64,000 bases of DNA, from assembly GCF_003633685.1 (NCBI RefSeq), contig NZ_RBKT01000001.1:1612001-1676000 (forward strand). Reading direction: 5' to 3'. Under the pieces are notes generated by a model. It was not told the DNA's origin. It did no database searches and was given only the letters and a program-made list of their open reading frames with translations. This document shows, piece by piece, positions 10,314 through 18,271 of this stretch. Made by a program: the position numbers and the translations under genes. This DNA comes from Micromonospora pisi (GTDB lineage Bacteria > Actinomycetota > Actinomycetes > Mycobacteriales > Micromonosporaceae). Position 1 is the stretch's first letter, and each line of letters starts with the position of its first letter.

Positions 10314-10760
10314 TCAGACGTTGAAACCCAGGGCGCGGAGCTGCTCGCGACCCTCGTCGGTGATCTTGTCCGGGCCCCACGGCGGCAGCCAGACCCAGTT
10401 GATCCGGAAGTCGGAGACCAGACCGCCACCGGGACCGGTGGTCAACGCGTTGCGGGTCTGGTCCTCGATCACGTCGGTCAACGGGCAGGCCGCCGAGGTG
10501 AGCGTCATGTCCAGGGTGGCGATGTTGTCGTCACCGACGTGCACCCCGTACACCAGGCCCAGGTCGACCACGTTGATGCCCAACTCGGGGTCGACGACGT
10601 CCTTCATCGCCTCCTCGATGTCGGCGATGGCGGCCTTGCTGACAGCCGGCGCGCCAGCGCCGGTGTCACCGGCGCCGGTCGCGGCGACCTCGGCCGCACC
10701 GGTCGCGCCCACGGTCTCCTCGGAACTCATGCCTTCCAGCACCTCGCTGCGCTCGCTCAT
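10314..10760 (-). CDS. SufT-like metal-sulfur cluster assembly factor (MIP18/DUF59 family)
   Basis: Last gene of the suf operon. It encodes 148 residues from the ATG at 10760, whose ATGA overlaps the sufU stop. The conserved domain starts near residue 50: AIADIEEAMKDVVDPELG, VVDLGLVYGVHV, then TLDMTLTSAACPLTDVIEDQ with the family's reactive Cys, and WVWLPPWGPDKITDEGREQL at the end. MIP18/SufT proteins help deliver Fe-S clusters to target proteins. The first 40 residues are low-complexity (Ala/Gly/Thr), and the first codons (MSERSEV) fall in a GAGCGCAGCGAGG repeat. An internal ATG (MSSEET, 10730) may be the older start. Confidence 0.9.
   Translation of the reverse strand: MSERSEVLEGMSSEETVGATGAAEVAATGAGDTGAGAPAVSKAAIADIEEAMKDVVDPELGINVVDLGLVYGVHVGDDNIATLDMTLTSAACPLTDVIEDQTRNALTTGPGGGLVSDFRINWVWLPPWGPDKITDEGREQLRALGFNV
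10742..10754 (-). repeat. GAGCGCAGCGAGG short repeat inside a start region
   Basis: On the reverse strand the 13-mer GAGCGCAGCGAGG lies immediately behind the ATGA start of the sufT-like gene and codes for its ERSE residues. The same 13-mer, or a one-base variant, occurs twice at 48681-48744. It appears to be a dispersed short repeat favoured near translation starts. Confidence 0.6.
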
Positions 10761-11230
10761 GCCTTCACCTCCGGGCTCACGCCCACACCGGCGCGTACCG
10801 CGGCGTCCTTGAACGCCATCCACGGCAGCAGCGCACATTTCACCCGGCCCGGGTAGCGGGCGACACCGGCAAAAGCCACCCCGTCGCCCAGCACCTCCTC
10901 GTCCGGCGTCACCAGCCCGCGGCCGGAGACCAACTCGACGAAGGCCGTGTGAACGGCGAACGCCTCGTCGGCACCCCGACCATTGAGCAGTTCGTGCAGC
11001 ACACTCGCCGAGGCCTGGCTGATCGAACAGCCCATGCCGTCGTACGAGATGTCGGAGAGCACGTTCCGCGCCACCGCCACCCGCATCGTCACCTCGTCAC
11101 CACAGGTCGGGTTGACGTGGTGCGCCTCGGCGACCTGGCCGGACTTGTCGGCCGGGTCGCGCAATCCGCGACCGTGCGGGTGCTTGTAATGATCCAGGAT
11201 GATCTCCTGGTAGAGCTGGTCGAGTTGCAT
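10757..11230 (-). CDS. sufU: Fe-S cluster assembly / sulfur acceptor protein SufU
   Basis: 157 residues, the IscU-like sulfur acceptor that takes persulfide sulfur from SufS. The three zinc/sulfur-handling cysteines are in NPTCGDEVTM, GMGCSISQAS and GRVKCALLPW, and the Asp of NPTCGD that helps bind zinc is kept. The N-terminus MQLDQLYQEIILDHYKHPHG is the standard family opening. Its ATG shares one base with the sufS stop (TGATG), and its own stop overlaps the next start, so translation of sufS, sufU and the sufT-like gene is probably coupled. Length is normal. Confidence 0.97.
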   Translation of the reverse strand: MQLDQLYQEIILDHYKHPHGRGLRDPADKSGQVAEAHHVNPTCGDEVTMRVAVARNVLSDISYDGMGCSISQASASVLHELLNGRGADEAFAVHTAFVELVSGRGLVTPDEEVLGDGVAFAGVARYPGRVKCALLPWMAFKDAAVRAGVGVSPEVKA

Positions 11231-12534
11231 CAGCCAAATACCTTTCGCACCTGCTCAAGGGCAGCCACCATCGCGTCGATCTCGGCGGTGGTGGTGTACA
11301 GGTAGAACGAGGCGCGGGTCGTCGCCGGTACGCCGTACCGGACACAGACCGGACGGGCGCAGTGGTGGCCGACGCGCACCTGCACCCCCTGGTCGTCCAG
11401 CACCTGCCCGACGTCGTGCGGGTGCACACCGTCGAGCGCGAACGAGATCGTGCCACCGCGGCCGATCGGCACCACCGGCCCGAAGATCCGCAGCCCGGGT
11501 ACGGTCCCGAGCGCGTCCAACGCGTACGCGGTGAGCTGCTTCTCGTGCCACTGGATCGCGCGCATGCCGATCCCGGTCAGGTAGTCCACCGCCGCGCCGA
11601 GCGCCACCGCCTCGGCGATCGGCGGCGTTCCCGCCTCGAACCGGGCCGGTGGCTGCGCGAAGGTCGAACCCGCCATGGTCACGGTTTCGATCATCGAACC
11701 GCCGCCGAGCACCGGCGGCATCGCCGCGAGCAGCTCGGCCCGACCCCAGAGCACGCCGATCCCGGTCGGCGCGCACATCTTGTGCCCGGTGAACGCGATG
11801 AAGTCGACGTCCAGGTCGACCACGTCGACCGGGATGTGCGGTGCCGACTGCGAGCAGTCGAGCATCAGCAGTGCGCCGACCTCACGCACCCGTGCGGTGA
11901 TCCGCGCGGTGGCGTTGACCGTGCCGAGGATGTTCGAGACGTGCACCAACGAGACGAGCTTGGTCCGCTCGTTGATCAGCTCGTCCACCTCGGACTCGTC
12001 CAGCCGCCCACCCTCGGTGAGCTTGAACCAGCGCAGCGTGGCGCCGGTCCGCTCACAGAGCAACTGCCACGGAACGATGTTGGAGTGGTGCTCCATCTCG
12101 GAGATGACCACCTCGTCACCGGGGCCGAGGCGGAACCGGGGGTCACCGGCCGCACTGGTGGAGGCGTTCGAGAAGGCGTACGCGACCAGGTTGATCGCCT
12201 CGGTGGAGTTCTTGGTGAAGACCACCTCGTCCACGCTGGGCGCGTTGATGAACGCGGCGACCTTCGCCCGCGCCCCCTCGTACGCCTCCGTCGCCTCGGT
12301 GCCGAGCGTGTGCACCGATCGGGAGACGTTGCCGTTGTGCCGCTCGTAGTGCTGGCGCAGGACGTCGAGAACCTGCCGGGGTTTCTGCGAGGTGTTCGCG
12401 CTGTCCAGGTAGACCAGCGGGTGCCCGTTGACTTCCCGACCGAGGATCGGGAAGTCCGCGCGCACCTTGTCCACGTCGAAGCGCGGCACGTCGTCGTACT
12501 GCGGCATGCCCGGCGGGATCGCGATCGTGGTCAT
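11230..12534 (-). CDS. sufS: Cysteine desulfurase SufS (PLP-dependent)
   Basis: 434 residues. Class V aminotransferase-fold enzyme that converts cysteine to alanine and holds the sulfur as a persulfide for SufU. The PLP lysine is in DFIAFTGHKMCAPTGIGVLW, and EMEHHSNIVPWQ is the conserved cofactor-stacking region. The persulfide Cys lies in the C-terminal VRVGHHCARPVCVRYGVP. The N-terminal FPILGREVNGHPLVYLDSA matches group II (SufS) enzymes. It is a usual-length protein, 19 bases downstream of sufC. It works in the cytoplasm with SufU and hands sulfur to the SufBCD scaffold. Confidence 0.97.
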   Translation of the reverse strand: MTTIAIPPGMPQYDDVPRFDVDKVRADFPILGREVNGHPLVYLDSANTSQKPRQVLDVLRQHYERHNGNVSRSVHTLGTEATEAYEGARAKVAAFINAPSVDEVVFTKNSTEAINLVAYAFSNASTSAAGDPRFRLGPGDEVVISEMEHHSNIVPWQLLCERTGATLRWFKLTEGGRLDESEVDELINERTKLVSLVHVSNILGTVNATARITARVREVGALLMLDCSQSAPHIPVDVVDLDVDFIAFTGHKMCAPTGIGVLWGRAELLAAMPPVLGGGSMIETVTMAGSTFAQPPARFEAGTPPIAEAVALGAAVDYLTGIGMRAIQWHEKQLTAYALDALGTVPGLRIFGPVVPIGRGGTISFALDGVHPHDVGQVLDDQGVQVRVGHHCARPVCVRYGVPATTRASFYLYTTTAEIDAMVAALEQVRKVFG

Positions 12535-12553
12535 CTCTGGCAGCTTTCTCTTC

Positions 12554-13327
12554 TCAGGCGCGGGCTGCGCCGGCTCCGGCGACGTACCGCTCGTAACCCT
12601 CGGCCTCGAGCTTCTCGGAGAGTTCCGAGCCGCCCTGCTCGACGATCTTGCCGCCGACGAAGACGTGCACGAAGTCCGGCTTGATGTAGCGCAGGATCCG
12701 GGTGTAGTGGGTGATCAGCAGCAGCCCGGTCTGGCCGGTGTCGCGGACCCGGTTGACGCCCTCGCTGACCACACGGAGCGCGTCGATGTCGAGACCCGAG
12801 TCGGTCTCGTCGAGGATCGCCACCTTCGGCTTGAGCAGTTCGAGCTGCACGATCTCGTGCCGCTTCTTCTCACCGCCGGAGAAGCCCTCGTTGACGTTGC
12901 GCTGGGCGAACGCCGGGTCCATCTGGAGCCGCTCCATCGCGGTCCGCAGCTCGCCGGCCCAGGTACGCAGCTTCGGCGCCTCGCCATCAATCGCGCCCTT
13001 GGCGGTACGCAGGAAGTTGGCGACCGAGACGCCGGGAACCTCGACCGGGTACTGCATGGCGAGGAAGAGCCCGGCGCGGGCCCGCTCGTCGACGGTCATC
13101 GAGAGCACGTCGACCCCGTCGAGGGTCACCGCACCACCGGTGATCTGGTACTTCGGGTGACCGGCGATCGAGTACGCCAGGGTCGACTTGCCCGAGCCGT
13201 TCGGACCCATGATGGCGTGGGTCTCCCCCGCCCGCACGGTCAGGTCGACACCGGCCAGGATCGGCTTCAGCTCACCCTCGGGCAGCTTGACCGACACCTG
13301 CAGGTCACGGATCTCCAGAACGCTCAC
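12554..13327 (-). CDS. sufC: Fe-S cluster assembly ATPase SufC
   Basis: 257 residues. ABC-type ATPase subunit of the SufBCD scaffold. Walker A is GPNGSGKSTLAYSIAGH, the signature-like segment is NEGFSGGEKKRHEIVQLELL and Walker B is KVAILDETDSGLDIDAL, followed by LLLITHYTRILRYIKPDFVH. This sequence is characteristic of SufC, not of transporter ATPases. The GTG start overlaps the stop of the Rieske gene (GTGA). Confidence 0.97.
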   Translation of the reverse strand: MSVLEIRDLQVSVKLPEGELKPILAGVDLTVRAGETHAIMGPNGSGKSTLAYSIAGHPKYQITGGAVTLDGVDVLSMTVDERARAGLFLAMQYPVEVPGVSVANFLRTAKGAIDGEAPKLRTWAGELRTAMERLQMDPAFAQRNVNEGFSGGEKKRHEIVQLELLKPKVAILDETDSGLDIDALRVVSEGVNRVRDTGQTGLLLITHYTRILRYIKPDFVHVFVGGKIVEQGGSELSEKLEAEGYERYVAGAGAARA

Positions 13328-13650
13328 GGGGTAACTCCATTGCTTGGCGTAAGACTGACGAAGACATCACCGTCGCGGACCTCGACGGGATAGACGGGTA
13401 CGGGTTCGGTGGCGGGCAGGCCGCTCGGCTCACCGGTACGCAGGTCGAAGCGGGAGCCGTGCAGCCAGCACTCCAGCGTGCACCCGTCGAGTTCACCCTC
13501 GGAGAGGGCGACCGAGGCGTGCGAGCACTCGTCCCGGATGGCGTAGAAGGCGTCGTCGTCGGCGTGCACCAGAGCGATCTCGGTGCCGTCGACCTCCGCC
13601 CGGACCACCGCCCCCTTGGGCAACTCCTCGGCCGCACAGATCCTGATCAT
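13324..13650 (-). CDS. Rieske-type non-haem iron oxygenase ferredoxin subunit
   Basis: 108 residues. Small soluble Rieske [2Fe-2S] protein. The ligands are Cys-X-His in DECSHASVALS and Cys-X2-His in LECWLHGSRFDLRTG, about 18 residues apart. It sits between sufD and sufC, joined to both by one-base and four-base overlaps. A gene of this kind is common in actinobacterial suf operons; a role in electron delivery for cluster assembly is inferred, not shown. No oxygenase partner gene is nearby. Confidence 0.94.
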   Translation of the reverse strand: MIRICAAEELPKGAVVRAEVDGTEIALVHADDDAFYAIRDECSHASVALSEGELDGCTLECWLHGSRFDLRTGEPSGLPATEPVPVYPVEVRDGDVFVSLTPSNGVTP

Positions 13651-14792
13651 CAGGATCCCGCCTTGACCAGCCGGGACTCGATCGTGTCGCCGAGCCGGTC
13701 GCGCAGTTCCTCGACCGGGATCTTGTTGATCAGCTCGGCGAAGAAGCCACGGACCACGAGCTTGCGCGCCTCGGCCTCGGGAATGCCCCGGGCCATCAGG
13801 TAGAAGAGCTGTTCGTCGTCGAAACGACCGGTCGCGCTGGCGTGGCCGGCGCCGGCCACCTCGCCGGTCTCGATCTCGAGGTTCGGTACGGAGTCCGCCC
13901 GCGCCCCGTCCGACAGGACCAGGTTGCGGTTGATCTCGTACGTGTCGGTGCCGGTGGCGGCGGCCTGGATCAGCACGTCGCCGACCCAGACGGTGTGCGC
14001 CGCCTCGCCCTGGAGCGCACCCCGGTAGCCGACGTAGCTGCGGCAGTCCGGGACACTGTGGTCGACCAGCTGCCGGTGTTCCAGGTGCTGGCCGGCGTCG
14101 GCGAAGTAGAGCCCGTACAGCTCGGCCTCGCCACCCCGCCCGGTGTACTCGACGCTGGTGAACTGCCGCACCAGGTCGCCACCGACGGAGACCTGTACGT
14201 GCACCACCTTGGCGTCCCGACCGAGCCGCACCTTCAGGTGCTGTGCGTGCACCGCGTCCGGCGCCCAGTCGACCACCGTCACCAGGGTCAGCTTCGCGCC
14301 CTCGGCGACCGTCACCTCGACGTTGTCGGCCAGCGTCACGCTGCCCGAGTGCTCCAGCACCAGGGTGACCTCGGCGAACCGGCCCACCTCGACGAAGGTG
14401 TGCCCGTACGTCACCTTCTCCGCACCGGTGCCGACCACCCGTACCACGGCCGGCTCGGCGACCACGGCCTCCGGCGCGACCGAGATCAGGTACGCCTCGG
14501 GCGCGGCGCCGTACGCGAGCGCGCTCACCCGGTCGAACGGGGTGAGCACACTGCCGACCCGGGGGTCGTCCCGGGCGATGGTGCTGGTGGTGACGCCGTC
14601 GGGCAGCGCACCGACCTCATGGCCGAGCGGTGCGCCGGTGCCGGCGGTGTCACCGGCGAGCGACCGCAGGCGCTTGAGCGGGGTGAACCGCCATTCCTCC
14701 TCGAGCCCGGTGAGGGCCGGGAAGTCGGCGACGTCGTACGAGCGGAGCGCCTGCGACTTGGTCGTGGGCGGCGCGAAAGCCTCGGTAGTCAT
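13650..14792 (-). CDS. sufD: Fe-S cluster assembly protein SufD
   Basis: 380 residues. Beta-helix scaffold subunit that forms the SufBC2D complex with SufB and SufC. The conserved C-terminal half reads GRGGEAELYGLYFADAGQHLEHRQLVDHS, with later ASATGRFDDEQLFYLMARGI and VRGFFAELINKIP. The histidine of GQHLEHRQL near residue 245 fits the conserved cluster-related position. It has an ATG start with AAGGAAGAG upstream, 55 bases after sufB. The stop (TGATG) shares a base with the Rieske start. Confidence 0.96.
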   Translation of the reverse strand: MTTEAFAPPTTKSQALRSYDVADFPALTGLEEEWRFTPLKRLRSLAGDTAGTGAPLGHEVGALPDGVTTSTIARDDPRVGSVLTPFDRVSALAYGAAPEAYLISVAPEAVVAEPAVVRVVGTGAEKVTYGHTFVEVGRFAEVTLVLEHSGSVTLADNVEVTVAEGAKLTLVTVVDWAPDAVHAQHLKVRLGRDAKVVHVQVSVGGDLVRQFTSVEYTGRGGEAELYGLYFADAGQHLEHRQLVDHSVPDCRSYVGYRGALQGEAAHTVWVGDVLIQAAATGTDTYEINRNLVLSDGARADSVPNLEIETGEVAGAGHASATGRFDDEQLFYLMARGIPEAEARKLVVRGFFAELINKIPVEELRDRLGDTIESRLVKAGS

Positions 14793-14847
14793 CTCTTCCT
14801 TGAGTCTTCTCTGGCGAGAGTCCGGCTGGGGGCGTACGCGGGCGGCG

Positions 14848-16278
14848 TCAGCCGACCGCGCCCTCCATCTGCAGCTCGATCAGGCGGTTGAGCTCCAGGG
14901 CGTACTCCATCGGCAGTTCCTTGGCGATCGGCTCGATGAAGCCACGGACGATCATGGCCATCGCCTCGTCCTCGCTCATGCCCCGGCTCATCAGGTAGAA
15001 GAGCTGGTCCTCGCTGACCTTGGAGACGGTCGCCTCGTGCCCCATCGACACGTCGTCCTCGCGGATGTCGACGTACGGGTAGGTGTCCGACCGGGAGATG
15101 GTGTCGACCAGCAGCGCGTCGCACTTGACCGTGGACTTGCTGTGGTGCGAACCCTCCATCACCTGGACCAGGCCCCGGTAGGAGGTACGGCCACCGCCAC
15201 GGGCGATGGACTTGGAGATGATCGTGCTGGAGGTGTGCGGCGCCGCGTGCACCATCTTGGCGCCGGCGTCCTGGTGCTGCCCCTCGCCGGCCATCGCCAC
15301 CGAGAGCACCTCGCCCTTGGCGTGCTCGCCGACCATCCAGACGGCCGGGTACTTCATGGTGACCTTGGAGCCGATGTTGCCGTCGATCCACTCCATGGTC
15401 GCGCCCTCGTGGCAGACGGCGCGCTTGGTGACCAGGTTGTAGACGTTGTTCGACCAGTTCTGGATGGTCGTGTAACGGCAGCGCGCGTTCTTCTTGACGA
15501 TGATCTCGACGACCGCGCTGTGCAGCGAGTCGGAGGAGTAGATCGGCGCGGTGCAGCCCTCGACGTAGTGCACGTACGCGCCCTCGTCGACGACGATCAG
15601 GGTCCGCTCGAACTGACCCATGTTCTCGGTGTTGATCCGGAAGTACGCCTGCAGCGGGATGTCCACCCGGACGCCCTTGGGCACGTAGATGAACGAGCCA
15701 CCGGACCAGACCGAGGTGTTCAGCGCGGCGAACTTGTTGTCACCGACCGGGATCACGGTGCCGAAGTACTCCTTGAAGAGTTCCTCGTGCTCCTTGAGCG
15801 CGGTGTCGGTGTCGAGGAAGAGCACACCCTGCTCCTCCAGATCCTCACGGATCTTGTGGTACACGACCTCGGACTCGTACTGGGCGGCCACACCGGCGAT
15901 CAGCCGCTGCTTCTCCGCCTCCGGGATGCCCAGCCGGTCGTAGGTGTTCTTGATGTCCTCGGGCAGGTCCTCCCAGCTGGCGGCCTGCTTCTCGGTCGAG
16001 CGCACGAAGTACTTGATGTTGTCGAAGTTGATCCCGGTGAGGTCGGCGCCCCAGGACGGCATCGGCTTGCGGCCGAACAGGCGCAGGCCCTTGAGACGCA
16101 GGTCGAGCATCCACTGCGGCTCGCTCTTCTTGGCCGAGATGTCCCGCACCACGGCCTCGGACAGACCACGCTGGGCGGTCGCCCCGGCGGTGTCGGTGTC
16201 GGCCCAGCCGTATTCGTAGCGGCCCAGGGCAGCGAGGTGCTCCTCCTGGGAGATCGGCTGAACGATCTGCTCGGTCAT
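14848..16278 (-). CDS. sufB: Fe-S cluster assembly protein SufB
   Basis: 476 residues. Main scaffold of the SufBCD complex. Landmarks are the N-terminal [20 protein letters not shown], the central [60 protein letters not shown] with the scaffold Cys, and [20 protein letters not shown]. No intein is present: the protein has the uninterrupted length, unlike several mycobacterial SufB proteins. Its ATG overlaps the sufR stop (ATGA). Confidence 0.97.
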   Translation of the reverse strand: MTEQIVQPISQEEHLAALGRYEYGWADTDTAGATAQRGLSEAVVRDISAKKSEPQWMLDLRLKGLRLFGRKPMPSWGADLTGINFDNIKYFVRSTEKQAASWEDLPEDIKNTYDRLGIPEAEKQRLIAGVAAQYESEVVYHKIREDLEEQGVLFLDTDTALKEHEELFKEYFGTVIPVGDNKFAALNTSVWSGGSFIYVPKGVRVDIPLQAYFRINTENMGQFERTLIVVDEGAYVHYVEGCTAPIYSSDSLHSAVVEIIVKKNARCRYTTIQNWSNNVYNLVTKRAVCHEGATMEWIDGNIGSKVTMKYPAVWMVGEHAKGEVLSVAMAGEGQHQDAGAKMVHAAPHTSSTIISKSIARGGGRTSYRGLVQVMEGSHHSKSTVKCDALLVDTISRSDTYPYVDIREDDVSMGHEATVSKVSEDQLFYLMSRGMSEDEAMAMIVRGFIEPIAKELPMEYALELNRLIELQMEGAVG

Positions 16279-17039
16279 CTATCTGTCCTCACAGTGGTGG
16301 CGGGATTACCGGGTTGGGCACGCCTGGACTGAGCGGGAATGTGCGTGGTGCACACCCCGTCGCCGTGCGCGATGGTGGCCAGACGCTGCACATGGGTGCC
16401 GATCAGACGGGAGATGACCGCCGTCTCGGCCTCGCACAGCTGGGGAAACTCTGCGGCCACGTGCGCCACCGGGCAGTGATGCTGGCACAGCTGACCACCG
16501 GTGGCGATCGTGGACGCGTTCGCAGCGTAGCCCTCGGCGGTCAGTGCGCCCGCAAGCGCCTCCGCGCGAGCCAGCGGGTCGTCGCCGGCGTCTTCGAGGG
16601 CGGCCCGGCAGCGGGCCTCCAGGGCTGCTACCTGCTCCGCGGCAAAGGCGTCGACCGCGCGGGGGCCGCCCTGGCGGGCGATCCAGCGCAGCGCGGCGGT
16701 GGCCATGCCGTCGTAGGTGTGGGTGCCGCAGCGCACCTTCGCCGAGTCGGTGAGCATGAACACCCGGGCCGGACGGCCCCGGCCGCGATGGCCGCGCAGG
16801 GGTTGCTCGCGGGAGATCACGTCACCGTCGGCGAGCATCGCGTCGAGGTGCCGGCGGATCGCGGCCGGGCTCAGCCCGAGCGCGGTGCCGAGCTCGGCGG
16901 CGGTGGACGCCCCGTGGGCCAGCAGCAGGTGGGTGACCCGGTCCCGGGTGCGATCGGCGATCATGGACGTGGCGTGCGCGGACACGGCGGCCTCGGCGGC
17001 CGGACCGGCCACCGGGTCGTGCTCAGAGAGCGCCGCCAT
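16275..17039 (-). CDS. sufR: SufR-like Fe-S-sensing transcriptional repressor
   Basis: 254 residues from the ATG at 17039. An N-terminal winged helix (about 25-95: [37 protein letters not shown]) precedes a C-terminal sensor region. Cysteines in [25 protein letters not shown] and [11 protein letters not shown] are spaced like the Fe-S ligands of cyanobacterial and mycobacterial SufR. SufR represses the suf operon when its cluster is intact. It is the first gene of the operon and its stop overlaps sufB, so autoregulation is likely. The frame is open upstream to 17084 but MAALSEHDP is the plausible start; no strong ribosome-binding site is visible. Confidence 0.92.
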   Translation of the reverse strand: MAALSEHDPVAGPAAEAAVSAHATSMIADRTRDRVTHLLLAHGASTAAELGTALGLSPAAIRRHLDAMLADGDVISREQPLRGHRGRGRPARVFMLTDSAKVRCGTHTYDGMATAALRWIARQGGPRAVDAFAAEQVAALEARCRAALEDAGDDPLARAEALAGALTAEGYAANASTIATGGQLCQHHCPVAHVAAEFPQLCEAETAVISRLIGTHVQRLATIAHGDGVCTTHIPAQSRRAQPGNPATTVRTDR

Positions 17040-17165
17040 GTTTTTCACTACGCCAACGTTACGTATTTCCCGAGACGACCGCAAACCGTACTCCGAGTGA
17101 TCCGGACCACCGGTTTGCCACGGTGCCCGGCGAGGCCCAGCACTACGCTACGTAGGATTACCGCC
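17040..17165. promoter_or_regulatory. Divergent sufR/ctaA control region with inverted repeats
   Basis: This 126-base spacer carries promoters for both directions. GCAAACCG at 17081-17088 is repeated inverted as CGGTTTGC at 17111-17118 (22 bases between). A second, weaker symmetry, TACG-N9-CGTA, lies just before the sufR start. Either could be an operator for SufR; this is a guess from position and symmetry. Confidence 0.4.
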
Positions 17166-18125
17166 GTGAACCGATTCGGCCGCCTTCCGGTCAGCCTTCC
17201 GCTTCTGCGCCGCCTCGCGCTCGCCTCGGTGGTCGCCAACGTGATCATCGTCGTGACCGGCGGCGCCGTCCGGCTCACGGGCTCCGGCCTCGGCTGCCCC
17301 ACCTGGCCCCGCTGCACCGACGAGTCGTACACCACCACCTCGGAGATGGGCATCCACGGGGTGATCGAGTTCGGCAACCGTACCCTCACCGGGGCGGTCG
17401 GGTTCATCGCGCTCGCCGGGCTGCTCGCCGCGCTGACGTACCGGCCCCGGCGGCGGTCGCTGGTGCTGCTCGCCGGCTCGGTACTGCTCGGCGTCGCGGC
17501 CCAGGCGGTGATCGGCGGGATCACCGTACGGATGCAGCTGCACCCCGGGGTGGTCGGCATCCACTTCGTCGTCTCGATGCTGCTGCTGCTCTCCACGTAC
17601 GCGTTCTGGCGCCGGGTCGACGAGGGCGACGCGCCGGCACGGCTGACCGTACCGCGCCCGATCCGGACCCTGGCCTGGTTCACCACGGCGGTCAGCGGCG
17701 CGGTGATCGTGGTCGGTGTGCTGGTCACCGGCAGCGGCCCGCACGCCGGTGACGAGGACGCCGCCCGCAACGGCCTGGACCCGCTGGCGATCTCCCAGTT
17801 CCACGCCGACCTGGTGTTCCTGCTCGTCGGCCTCACCGTGGGGCTGCTGCTGGCCCTGCGCGCGGCGAACGCCCCGGCGGTCGCGGTACGCGCCGCGGTG
17901 GTGCTGCTCGTGGTCGAGCTGAGCCAGGGGCTGATCGGACTGGTGCAGTACCTGACCCACCTGCCCGCGCTCCTGGTCGGTGCGCACATGCTCGGCGCCT
18001 GCCTGGTCTGGCTGGCCACCCTGTCGGTGCTCTGGGCCACCCGGGTACGGCAGCCGGCCGCACCGGCAACCGTCGCCGACCAGGTAGCCGCCTCCACCAC
18101 GCCCGCCCCCGCCCTCTCCCGCTGA
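17166..18125 (+). CDS. ctaA: Haem A synthase (CtaA/Cox15)
   Basis: 319 residues from the GTG at 17166. An eight-helix membrane enzyme that oxidises the C8 methyl of haem O to give haem A for cytochrome aa3 oxidase. Family marks are VTGGAVRLTGSGLGCPTWPRC with the CxxxxxxxC loop pair, and four haem-binding histidines in MGIHGVIEFGNR, GVVGIHFVVSM, QFHADLVF and VGAHMLGA. The same frame continues upstream through the sufR region, but the match to the family begins at this GTG. It is transcribed divergently from sufR. Its partner ctaB lies 1.7 kb away on the other strand. The last 25 residues are a Pro/Ala-rich tail. Confidence 0.95.
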   Translation: MNRFGRLPVSLPLLRRLALASVVANVIIVVTGGAVRLTGSGLGCPTWPRCTDESYTTTSEMGIHGVIEFGNRTLTGAVGFIALAGLLAALTYRPRRRSLVLLAGSVLLGVAAQAVIGGITVRMQLHPGVVGIHFVVSMLLLLSTYAFWRRVDEGDAPARLTVPRPIRTLAWFTTAVSGAVIVVGVLVTGSGPHAGDEDAARNGLDPLAISQFHADLVFLLVGLTVGLLLALRAANAPAVAVRAAVVLLVVELSQGLIGLVQYLTHLPALLVGAHMLGACLVWLATLSVLWATRVRQPAAPATVADQVAASTTPAPALSR

Positions 18126-18200
18126 CGTCCGGCGCCCGAAGCGCCTCCGTGCGCCCACCATCCCGCACGGCGCACCCCGATTCCCGCGCTTTCACCGAAT

Positions 18201-18230
18201 GAGTGCCCACCCGGGTCCGGGTGGGCACTC
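18201..18230. terminator. Hairpin between convergent ctaA and ATP-grasp genes
   Basis: GAGTGCCCACCCGG at 18201-18214 is perfectly complementary to 18217-18230. It stands between two convergent stop codons (18125 and 18272), so it probably ends transcription from both sides. There is no U-run. Confidence 0.75.
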
Positions 18231-18271
18231 ACGGGCACAAACCCCCGAGCAGCGCCGGGGAGCGGAAAGGG

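Noticed and set aside
8516-10324. 602-codon forward frame inside the acylase gene
   Set aside because: Different frame of the same coding sequence, Arg/Gly/Pro-rich, no family likeness.
14143-16332. 729-codon forward frame opposite sufD/sufB
   Set aside because: Antisense to two unmistakable suf genes and across their junction.
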